A stretch of 64,000 nt of DNA from Bacteroidales bacterium. GTDB lineage: Bacteria > Bacteroidota > Bacteroidia > Bacteroidales > VadinHA17. The stretch covers positions 1 through 64,000 of the forward strand of contig JAGNKY010000006.1 of assembly GCA_017999895.1 (NCBI GenBank), read 5' to 3'. The notes under the pieces are model-generated. The model was not told the DNA's origin. It did not search any database and saw nothing but the letters and a program-made list of their open reading frames with translations. The stretch's first letter is position 1. Each line of letters opens with the position of its first letter. Shown here one piece after another: positions 57,449 through 64,000 of this stretch. The position numbers were made by a program, and so were the translations under genes.

Positions 57449-57853
57449 TTATTTACTTTTTCGTTTTTGAAATATTTTTATCGTGAAATTTATGCAATTA
57501 AATAAAATCAAATAAATAAATAAAGAATGCAATCCATTAAATCTAAATGTTTCATCCGAAAAAATTAATTGAGCACTTATAACAACTACTAAAACGGTTG
57601 TAAGAGATAATGCCAGCCTCATTGAATGATACCTTCTCAAAACTATTTCTAAGTCTTTCTCCGTTTCATTTTTCTCTTTTCTGTAGCCTATGCAAAATAG
57701 CCCGAAGCAAAGTAGAATAAAGGCAATGTCAATATCGGGTTTTTTATCTGTTATATTCAATATTAAGACTGCCAGGCCTGAAATCAGACAAATTATTCCG
57801 AGTATCCAATATCCCGGAGATAATAAGGGTGAGATTTTATTAATCGAATTCAT
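57449..57853 (-). CDS. small membrane protein of peptide locus 2
   Basis: A 134-residue protein with four hydrophobic segments (about 15-32, 40-56, 78-98 and 105-125) and a charged loop RKEKNETEKDLEIVLRR between the second and third. It ends in basic residues. I do not recognise a family. It is the first gene after the precursor and its hairpin; small membrane proteins in this position are often immunity proteins, which is inference here. Confidence 0.6.
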   Translation of the reverse strand: MNSINKISPLLSPGYWILGIICLISGLAVLILNITDKKPDIDIAFILLCFGLFCIGYRKEKNETEKDLEIVLRRYHSMRLALSLTTVLVVVISAQLIFSDETFRFNGLHSLFIYLILFNCINFTIKIFQKRKSK

Positions 57854-57876
57854 AATTTTATTTTATTAATTAAAAT

Positions 57877-57912
57877 AATCAGCAAAACAGGATAGCTCCT
57901 GTTTTGCTGATT
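57877..57912 (-). terminator. perfect hairpin after precursor gene 2
   Basis: AATCAGCAAAACAGGA (57877-57892) pairs over 16 bp with 57897-57912 around a TAGC loop. On the minus strand only ATTATTTTAATT follows, so it is a partial terminator or attenuator. The position equals that of the 13-bp hairpin in locus 1. Confidence 0.65.
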
Positions 57913-57928
57913 CCAATAATTTAAAAAG

Positions 57929-58108
57929 TTACCATCTTAATCTTCCCGTTTCTTCTTTTTCAGCTGAAATAGCGCAAACTATTCCTGCAATAGCTCCCGC
58001 AGCAGGACCTGCCATAGAATACATTGCAGTTATTCCAGCACATAAGAGAATGGCTCTTATTGAACCTCCTCTATTTTCTTCCATTTCTTCAATAGTTAAA
58101 GTTTTCAT
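57929..58108 (-). CDS. bacteriocin-like precursor peptide 2, GG leader
   Basis: A 59-residue precursor. The leader MKTLTIEEMEENRGG ends in a true double glycine after residue 15. The mature part (44 residues) begins SIRAILLCAGITAM, is Gly/Ala-rich with MAGPAAGAIAGIVC, and ends in a charged tail EKEETGRLRW. It has two cysteines (C23 and C45). It shares leader length and upstream element with precursor 1, but the mature parts are different. No C39 exporter is encoded here, so it may use the one at 12159-14327. Confidence 0.75.
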   Translation of the reverse strand: MKTLTIEEMEENRGGSIRAILLCAGITAMYSMAGPAAGAIAGIVCAISAEKEETGRLRW

Positions 58109-58227
58109 AACAATAAATATTAAATTTTCACCTACTCTCTCCAGGCTTTTCGGTTTCTGCCTGCAAAATAAAAAACTGTTCTGCAACGACAAATATGAAA
58201 AGTCGCAGTCCACTATTTTCGGACTCT
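58109..58227 (-). promoter_or_regulatory. conserved peptide-gene leader, copy 2
   Basis: Almost identical to 14334-14453 and, like it, ends exactly at the precursor ATG. Both stems (AGTCC/GGACT and CAGGC/GCCTG) are unchanged. Most differences fall in the last 25 nt before the ATG or in the T-run in the middle. Confidence 0.75.
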
Positions 58228-58230
58228 GTT

Positions 58231-58560
58231 AAAAATATTTAAAATATTTTATTTTTTTTCTTTGATTATAAAATTATTTTACTCTTTTTTATAATCAAAT
58301 TGCAATATAATAATTTGAGCATGTATAAGAGAAAACCGAACAAATTGCAACAAAAAGTATAATCCTTGGACCTCCTTGTTCAAAATTAACTCACTACATT
58401 TCTTCTGTTGACAGGGGCCTCTGCATCTGTAATCAATATTTAAGTTTAAGGTGTTAGCTATATTTGTATTTATCTTTGTTTTCATTTCATTTAATTTTTT
58501 AAATGGATTATTCTGGAAGAGGCCTCTTTATAGCCCCTGCAAATTCCACGTTTTTTCGGT
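58231..58560 (-). repeat. repeated element 2, copy B
   Basis: The minus strand matches 17500-17832 of the plus strand over its whole length. It includes AGAGGCCTCT in front (a perfect palindrome), the GCAGAGGCCCCTGT block, and at the 3' end a perfect inverted repeat TTTGATTATAAAA / TTTTATAATCAAA (58261-58310 region). It lies directly upstream of the leader of precursor 2 and carries an intact small reading frame. Confidence 0.65.
58279..58485 (-). CDS. possible small Cys-rich peptide (68 residues) in element 2
   Basis: The frame starts MKTKINTNIANTLNLNI and has the block YRCRGPCQQKKCSEL, with three cysteines spaced C-x3-C-x4-C, then LNKEVQGLYFLLQFV, a hydrophobic end. The same segment can be read in copy A. 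Over 38 aligned codons, 14 differ and six of those are silent third-position changes. The pattern hints at protein constraint. Copy A lacks a start codon, so the coding status remains doubtful. No GG leader is visible. Confidence 0.4.
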   Translation of the reverse strand: MKTKINTNIANTLNLNIDYRCRGPCQQKKCSELILNKEVQGLYFLLQFVRFSLIHAQIIILQFDYKKE

Positions 58561-58666
58561 TTTTTATCAAAATACCATAAATAAGTCGGTACTATTTCGG
58601 CACGAAAAATTTGCTGATAATGTATGTTTCTTTTTATCTTTAGCTCAATAATTTAAAAGAATTATT

Positions 58667-59248
58667 ATGAAAAAAGTTTATGTTATTTTATTTTTTATTT
58701 TTTTAACATTTCCTGCTGCAAATTCACAATTTACAAAATTAGGTGTAGGGACTGGATTCACTACTGGTTTTAAATTTCACCAAAAGGATTTGGAATCAAA
58801 TAAAAGTTCGAATCTGGATTTTTTTGCTAAAGCAATTTATGAACTCAATCTTCCGGTTCATATTTCTCCTTCGATTACATGGTTTGTCCCTAATATTATA
58901 AAGGTTAGAATACCCGATGAAACTGAAAAAACAGTTGTATCTGCCTTAATGTTTGATATTAACGGGCATTATGTGTTTAAGTCTCTCGACCGATTTGATT
59001 TCTTTGGTCTTACCGGACTTGATATAACATTTGCTAAGAAATAATATGTATCCGATTCAGATGGAGAGAAATACAAAATTATCCATAATGATAATACTAT
59101 AGGGCTTAATCTGGGTTTGGGCACTTATATAAAGGTGACTGAGCAAATTGATTTATGTATTGAAGCAAAATACCTTGTAAGCAAATATGACCAGTTTATG
59201 TTTAATATAGGGGCTCTTTTGAATCTTAGACATATAATAAAAGATTGA
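58667..59248 (+). pseudogene. outer-membrane beta-barrel protein with in-frame stop
   Basis: The reading frame begins with a signal peptide (MKKVYVILFFIFLTFPAANS-QF) and continues as an OmpA/porin-like barrel with alternating strands. It reaches TAA at 59042-59044 after 125 codons (ending FAKK). In the same frame the sequence goes on for 67 more codons (YVSDSDGEKYKIIHNDN ... LGLGTYIKVTEQ ... ALLNLRHIIKD) to a TGA at 59246-59248, restoring a full barrel of about 193 residues. One base change explains the break. Read-through or a sequencing error are alternatives. Confidence 0.7.
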
Positions 59249-59263
59249 AGTTCTGATTTGCTG

Positions 59264-60238
59264 TCAGATATTTCTTCCGGAAAGTGATTCAACGAGTGCT
59301 TTTATTTCGTATTTTCTGTCGGCTCCGACAGAAATATGCTCAAGATTTGCCATTGCGGCAGAGATATAATTTTTTGCTAGTTCCTCGGTAATAGATTTAA
59401 CATGAAGGTTATCATAGATATCAATAACTTTCTTTATTTTTTCAGGAGAATCGAATTCTTTATCCTGGAAAAGTATCTGAAGTGTTCTAAGTGTTTTACC
59501 TGATGCCAATTCCATTGATTTAACATATAAATATGTTTTTTTGTTGGCAGTTATATCCGAACCGGTTGTTTTGCCAAACATTTTTGCATCTCCATATACA
59601 TCGAGAAGGTCGTCCTGAATCTGGAAAGCCATTCCAAGATTTTTTCCAAATTCGTACATTATTTCTCTTTCTTTTGTTTCGGCTCCGCCAAGCAAAGCAC
59701 CTATTTTTGCACAACCGGCAATGAGAGCTGCAGTTTTAAGTTCTATCATGTGAAGATATTCTTTCTCCGAGACTGTTAGTATCTTTTCAAAATCCATATC
59801 GAGCTGCTGGCCTGTGCATACATCTATTGCCGACTTGTTAAAAATTCTAAGTACTGTGTAAAACGAGTCTGGAGGCAGATGAAAGAAACACTCGTTGGCA
59901 ATAAATACCATCACATCGCCTGATAAAATTGCTTGATTTAAATTCCATTTAGTATGGACAGTGGGTAAATTCCTTCTTACCATGGAATTATCCATTATAT
60001 CGTCATGAACTAGTGTGAAGTTATGAAATATTTCAATACCTGCCGAAGGCAGGATTGCATTATCAATTTTATCACTGAAAAGATTGCATGCCATAAGAGT
60101 AATAACAGGTCTAAGCCTTTTCCCACCTGCCGATAATACGTACCGTACAGGATCATAAAGTCTTGGAACATCATCAGGGAGAGTAAGGTTAAGCAAAGTT
60201 TTTTCCACCAGATCTTTAAGCTGTGATTGTGTATACAT
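59264..60238 (-). CDS. polyprenyl (farnesyl/geranylgeranyl-type) diphosphate synthase
   Basis: A 324-residue all-helical prenyltransferase. The first aspartate-rich motif is LVHDDIMD and the second is FQIQDDLLDVYGD, followed by FGKTTGSDI. The N-terminal GGKRLRP substrate-binding block is present. It uses IPP from the MEP pathway (ispG is in this window) to build chains; chain length cannot be fixed by eye. It lies 41 bp downstream of atpG on the same strand. Confidence 0.93.
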   Translation of the reverse strand: MYTQSQLKDLVEKTLLNLTLPDDVPRLYDPVRYVLSAGGKRLRPVITLMACNLFSDKIDNAILPSAGIEIFHNFTLVHDDIMDNSMVRRNLPTVHTKWNLNQAILSGDVMVFIANECFFHLPPDSFYTVLRIFNKSAIDVCTGQQLDMDFEKILTVSEKEYLHMIELKTAALIAGCAKIGALLGGAETKEREIMYEFGKNLGMAFQIQDDLLDVYGDAKMFGKTTGSDITANKKTYLYVKSMELASGKTLRTLQILFQDKEFDSPEKIKKVIDIYDNLHVKSITEELAKNYISAAMANLEHISVGADRKYEIKALVESLSGRNI

Positions 60239-60279
60239 CGCAGTATTTTAAGTAAAAAGAATTTTATAAAAAACCATTA

Positions 60280-61164
60280 CTAACCCTTCAGAGCTTCTGC
60301 TCCTGTCACAACTTCAAGAATCTGGTTCGTGATGGCAGCCTGTCGCGCTTTGTTGTAAAGAAGCGTAAGGTCTTGTATGAGCTCAGTAGCATTGTCGGTT
60401 GCTTTATGCATTGCAGTCATCCTGGCTCCGTGTTCCGCAACAAAGGAATCAAGGACAGCTTTATAAAATTGTATTTTTAATGTTCTAGGAATGAGTTCTT
60501 TTATTATTTCTTTTTTTGAAGGTTCATAAATATAATCTAAAACAGATACTGCATTTTTTGTAGATGGCTTTGTTTCGACCGGAAGAAATGATTCATTTGT
60601 AAGGTTTTGTACAGCAGCATTTTTAAATTGGTTGTAAATTATTCTGATACGATCGAAACGGCCATTTACAAAACTATCTATTGTCTTTGATGCGAGAGGC
60701 ATACACTTTTCAAATGTAAGGTTATTCACAAGCTCGTTGGCCTCCTCAAGTATATTAAGTTTCTGTTTCTTCAGGAAATCATATCCCTTTTTGCCTATAG
60801 CAACAAACCATAGATTGCCCTGTTCGAATTGTTTATAATAATCTTCATAAATTACCCTGCGTACTTCCCTTATTACATTTGAGTTGAAGCTTCCGCAGAG
60901 GCCTTTATTGGATGTGATTACTATTATTAATACTTTTTCAGGTTCAGATTTTCTTCCGTAGATGTTATCCTCTTCTGACTCTGCAAGGCTTTGTGTAACG
61001 TTAGTTAGGATTTCGTTCAGTTTTCCTGCATAAGGTCTCAGTCGTACTATTTTATCCTGAGCTTTTCGAAGTTTGGCAGCAGACACCATTTTCATGGCAG
61101 ATGTCATCTGCCTGGTTGATTTTACCGAATTTATCCTTAACCTTATTGTTTTAAGATTGGCCAT
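60280..61164 (-). CDS. atpG: ATP synthase gamma subunit
   Basis: A 294-residue F1 central-stalk subunit. The N-terminal coiled coil has TIRLRINSVKSTRQMTSAMKMVSAAKLRKAQ as two adjoining blocks (SVKSTRQMTSAMKMV, SAAKLRKAQ). The C-terminal helix ends NKARQAAITNQILEVVTGAEAL. GLCGSFNSNV marks the Rossmann-like core. It is the last gene of the visible atp operon, 23 bp after atpA. Confidence 0.96.
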   Translation of the reverse strand: MANLKTIRLRINSVKSTRQMTSAMKMVSAAKLRKAQDKIVRLRPYAGKLNEILTNVTQSLAESEEDNIYGRKSEPEKVLIIVITSNKGLCGSFNSNVIREVRRVIYEDYYKQFEQGNLWFVAIGKKGYDFLKKQKLNILEEANELVNNLTFEKCMPLASKTIDSFVNGRFDRIRIIYNQFKNAAVQNLTNESFLPVETKPSTKNAVSVLDYIYEPSKKEIIKELIPRTLKIQFYKAVLDSFVAEHGARMTAMHKATDNATELIQDLTLLYNKARQAAITNQILEVVTGAEALKG

Positions 61165-61187
61165 TTTTCTGTTCTATAAACTTGACT

Positions 61188-62768
61188 TTATTGTTTAAAT
61201 TTCAATGCTGTTTCAGCTGCTGCCTTGTTGAGTATTTCAGTAATCTGGTCGTTAAGAATACCTTCGGCAAGAGCATTTAGAACATCTTTATGGTTTGTTT
61301 CGAGGTATTCAATATAATCTCTTTCAAATTCCCTGACTCTGTTAACCGGTACATCTTTAAGTAACCCTGTTACACCGCAATATATTATTGCAATCTGTCG
61401 TTCAACAGGTATAGGATTATATTGTCCCTGTTTAAGTATTTCGACGTTTTTAGAACCTTTGTCAAGGATAGACAATGTTACAGGGTCGAGGTCCGACCCG
61501 AATTTGGCAAATGCTTCGAGTTCACGGTACTGAGCCTGATCAACTTTAAGTGTTCCTGCGATTTTTTTCATTGATTTTATCTGTGCACTGCCGCCTACTC
61601 TGGAAACTGATATACCTACATTAATAGCAGGACGGATTCCAGCATTGAAAAGTCCGGATTCAAGGAATATCTGTCCGTCGGTTATGGAAATAACATTTGT
61701 AGGTATATAAGCAGAAACATCACCTGCCTGTGTTTCGATGATAGGTAAAGCTGTCAAGGAACCACCTCCTTTTACCATAAGTTTTATTGATTCAGGCAGG
61801 TCGTTCATATTTTTTGCCACCTCGTCGGATTCAATTATTTTGGCTGCTCTTTCGAGAAGTCGGGAGTGGAGGTAAAAAATATCGCCTGGATATGCTTCGC
61901 GGCCAGGGGGGCGGCGAAGCAAAAGTGATACCTCACGGTATGAAACAGCCTGTTTTGAGAGGTCGTCATAAATAACAAGTGCATCACGGCCAGTATCCCG
62001 GAAGTATTCTCCTATTGCAGCGCCTGCAAATGGTGCATAGAACTGTGAGGCAGCGGGGTCGGATGCTGTAGCCATAACTATAACAGTATAATCCATTGCA
62101 CCGTATGATTCAAGGGTCGCTGCAATATTTGCCACTGTTGAGCCTTTTTGTCCTATTGCAACGTATACGCAATAAACAGGTTTCCCTTTCTCGTAATTAC
62201 TTCGTTGATTAATTATTGTGTCGATTGCTATTGCAGTTTTCCCTGTCTGGCGGTCGCCGATAATAAGTTCCCTTTGCCCTCTGCCAATAGGAATCATTGA
62301 GTCAATAGCTTTTATGCCTGTTTGTAGAGGTTGTTTTACAGGCTGGCGGAAGATAACTCCAGGAGCTTTTCTTTCAAGTGGCATTTCATAAAGTTTTCCT
62401 GTAATGGGGCCTTTACCGTCAACAGGCTCACCAGTAGGCGTTATAACTCTTCCAAGAAGCGGTTCCCCTGCCATTATTGAAGCAATACGTCCTGTACGCT
62501 TGGCTATATCACCTTCTTTTATTTCTTCAGAGGGGCCCAACAAAACGGCTCCGATATTATCTTCTTCGAGGTTGAGCACAATAGCCATTATCCCATTTTC
62601 AAACTCAATAAGCTCATTCGATTGAGCATTAGTGAGTCCATATATACGAACAATGCCGTCTCCAACTTGAAGGACTACTCCCGCTTCCTCGAGTTCAACA
62701 CCTGTCTGTATTCCTTCAAGTTGCTCCCTGAGTATCTTTGAAACTTCTGCTGGTTTAATACTTGCCAT
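61188..62768 (-). CDS. atpA: ATP synthase alpha subunit
   Basis: A 526-residue F1 non-catalytic subunit. The P-loop is GDRQTGKTA, with [11 protein letters not shown] in front. [37 protein letters not shown] (in two blocks) and the arginine-finger region [14 protein letters not shown] are intact. Length is slightly above the usual 500-515. It is flanked by atpH and atpG in normal F-type order. Confidence 0.98.
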   Translation of the reverse strand: MASIKPAEVSKILREQLEGIQTGVELEEAGVVLQVGDGIVRIYGLTNAQSNELIEFENGIMAIVLNLEEDNIGAVLLGPSEEIKEGDIAKRTGRIASIMAGEPLLGRVITPTGEPVDGKGPITGKLYEMPLERKAPGVIFRQPVKQPLQTGIKAIDSMIPIGRGQRELIIGDRQTGKTAIAIDTIINQRSNYEKGKPVYCVYVAIGQKGSTVANIAATLESYGAMDYTVIVMATASDPAASQFYAPFAGAAIGEYFRDTGRDALVIYDDLSKQAVSYREVSLLLRRPPGREAYPGDIFYLHSRLLERAAKIIESDEVAKNMNDLPESIKLMVKGGGSLTALPIIETQAGDVSAYIPTNVISITDGQIFLESGLFNAGIRPAINVGISVSRVGGSAQIKSMKKIAGTLKVDQAQYRELEAFAKFGSDLDPVTLSILDKGSKNVEILKQGQYNPIPVERQIAIIYCGVTGLLKDVPVNRVREFERDYIEYLETNHKDVLNALAEGILNDQITEILNKAAAETALKFKQ

Positions 62769-62813
62769 GTTGTTTATTTGTATAGTTATTCCTAATATTA
62801 TTATTTATAATTT

Positions 62814-63359
62814 TTATACTTTTATGCTTCCAGATAGTCCCTGTTTGATTTTTCTAAGCTTGGTTTTTACACTGGCATCAACTAAGTAATCGTTTACTTT
62901 TAAAACAAATCCTCCTATTATTCCAGGGTCAACACTTTCTTTCATAATTACTTTAGTATTAAATTTCGACTCGATAAAAGCAATGATTTCATTTTTTGTT
63001 TTTTGGCTAACAGGCATAGCGGTGACAAGCTCGGTTTCTGTTATCCCTTTGAATTTCAGAGTATCTGTCCTGAAAATTCTTGCTATAGCAGGAATATATT
63101 CTTCCCTGCCATTCTTTATCATCAAGTCGACCAATGACATAGTCAAAGTGCTGATTTTTTCGTCGAAAATTTCATGAATGACTTTTCTCTTTTGTGAGGG
63201 GGGAATAATGGGGCTTTTAAGCAGTTCATTCACTTCGTCAATTTTGCAGATTTCGGCAATAAGCATAATATCTTCATATACTCTATCGAGTAAATTGTTA
63301 TTAACTGCAGATTCAAAAAGTGCTTTTGCGTACCTTACCGGTATTTTGCTTTCATTCAT
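62814..63359 (-). CDS. atpH: ATP synthase delta subunit
   Basis: A 181-residue stator subunit (OSCP-like). The N-terminal IPVRYAKALFESAVNNN and the C-terminal VDPGIIGGFVLKVNDYLVDASV with KTKLRKIKQ are typical. It joins F1 to the peripheral stalk. It is 45 bp from atpA and 17 bp from atpF. Confidence 0.94.
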   Translation of the reverse strand: MNESKIPVRYAKALFESAVNNNLLDRVYEDIMLIAEICKIDEVNELLKSPIIPPSQKRKVIHEIFDEKISTLTMSLVDLMIKNGREEYIPAIARIFRTDTLKFKGITETELVTAMPVSQKTKNEIIAFIESKFNTKVIMKESVDPGIIGGFVLKVNDYLVDASVKTKLRKIKQGLSGSIKV

Positions 63360-63376
63360 TTTATTTTTTGATGATG

Positions 63377-63889
63377 CTAATTCTTATTTGTATTGAGCTC
63401 ATTAAGATATCTTTCGATTAGTTTTTCCTGTTCGGGTGTTTTGTTTAGCTTTTCTTCAAGAAGTTTTGATGCTATTTCAACAGAAAGATAAGCCACCTGA
63501 CTATGAATTTCAGAAAGAGCTTTCAATTTCTCTTTCTCGATATCCTGCCGGGTTTTTTCGAGGATTTTTTCTGCCTCACTTGTAGCTTTTTCGCGAGCAT
63601 CAGCTATAATTTTGTCACGAGCATCTCTTGCTTCTTTGAGAATATTCTCTCGTTCTTCCCTTGCCTTTTTAAGGATAGCTTCATTATCGGCTTTAAGCCT
63701 TTTCATTTCTTCCTGAGCCTGAGCAGCAGCTTCAAGAGAACTCTTTATAATTTCTTCTCTTGCTTTCACAGCCCGCAAAATAGGCTTCCATGCAAATTTT
63801 GCAAGAAGCAGGAAAAAGATTAGAAAGATAAGAGTTGTCCAGAAAATTGTTCCTATTTGTGGAGTAGCCAGATTACTTGCCAGAATCAT
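63377..63889 (-). CDS. atpF: ATP synthase b subunit
   Basis: A 170-residue peripheral-stalk subunit. I chose the ATG at 63889 (MILASNLATPQIG), which gives the usual short lead before the single membrane helix (FWTTLIFLIFFLLLAKFAW). A start at 63928 would add 13 residues. The rest is one long charged coiled coil with many EKARE-type heptads. It follows atpE. Confidence 0.92.
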   Translation of the reverse strand: MILASNLATPQIGTIFWTTLIFLIFFLLLAKFAWKPILRAVKAREEIIKSSLEAAAQAQEEMKRLKADNEAILKKAREERENILKEARDARDKIIADAREKATSEAEKILEKTRQDIEKEKLKALSEIHSQVAYLSVEIASKLLEEKLNKTPEQEKLIERYLNELNTNKN

Positions 63890-63955
63890 TTCAAATTGTT
63901 TTAAGTTAATAAAAGTGAAGCGATGCAACCAACCGTTGCAAGCTTCAAATTTTTC

Positions 63956-64000
63956 CTATGCAATAAGAGAGACAACCACTGCGAACAGAGAGACGCCTTC
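63956..64000 (-). CDS. atpE: ATP synthase c subunit, C-terminal end (cut by window edge)
   Basis: The last 14 codons read EGVSLFAVVVSLIA and then TAG. This is the end of the second c-subunit helix, in the expected position just before atpF. The rest lies beyond the right edge. Confidence 0.8.
   Translation of the reverse strand, partial: EGVSLFAVVVSLIA

Overview
The window looks like a core-genome segment of a Bacteroidota bacterium, probably Bacteroidales/Marinilabiliales-like. Several start codons are preceded by the Bacteroidota -7 promoter box TAnnTTTG with no Shine-Dalgarno sequence. The gene content also fits: the long three-domain IspG, a GldA-type ABC ATPase, a DUF4296 lipoprotein domain, an S-box controlled hom/metX/metY/metH/metF operon and the atpE-F-H-A-G order. 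The exact genus cannot be told from the sequence.

Left part (1-10.3 kb): a lipoprotein start cut by the window edge, a small membrane protein, several RR-type (Tat-like) signal proteins (sugar isomerase-like, DUF362, Gfo/Idh/MocA oxidoreductase), a HemG-like flavodoxin, L-lactate dehydrogenase, a GH10 xylanase and a secreted protein made of about 20 ankyrin repeats. This suggests a fermentative, polysaccharide-using organism.

10.6-17.9 kb, accessory locus 1: a small HTH protein, a membrane protein, a membrane-anchored thioredoxin-like protein, a C39-peptidase ABC exporter, a 60-residue bacteriocin-like precursor with a double-glycine-type leader and four cysteines, and a three-gene, very AT-rich ABC transporter, followed by 1.2 kb of repeats. 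55.2-58.6 kb, accessory locus 2 (minus strand): a second GG-leader precursor, a small membrane protein, a large permease and an ABC ATPase, but no exporter. Both precursors are preceded by an almost identical leader of about 119 nt with two conserved hairpins, and both are followed by a perfect hairpin before the transporter genes. A second repeated element of about 330 nt, with a conserved small Cys-rich reading frame, lies beside both loci. Together these look like one two-site peptide system sharing regulation and perhaps one exporter. This is the most likely undescribed system in the window.

17.9-32.0 kb, housekeeping: the methionine operon metY-metX-hom-metH-metF behind a complete SAM-I riboswitch, then cysS, ispG and rnr. 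32.1-40.5 kb, accessory: a PqqD-like protein, an HPr-kinase-like protein, an S26-like peptidase, an ABC transporter and a nucleotidyltransferase form a RiPP-type gene set. It is split by a restriction-modification cassette (Xre regulator, DNA methyltransferase, TdeIII-like endonuclease). 40.5-55.0 kb: metK, gldA, usp, asnS, rpoN, a PAP2-like protein, a glycosyltransferase, a radical SAM protein, an amidohydrolase, a LolC/E-like permease fused to a DUF4296 lipoprotein domain, a methyltransferase, rbfA and trpS. 58.7-64 kb: an outer-membrane barrel gene broken by an in-frame stop, a polyprenyl synthetase, and atpG, atpA, atpH, atpF and the end of atpE. I saw no tRNA, rRNA, CRISPR array or transposase.
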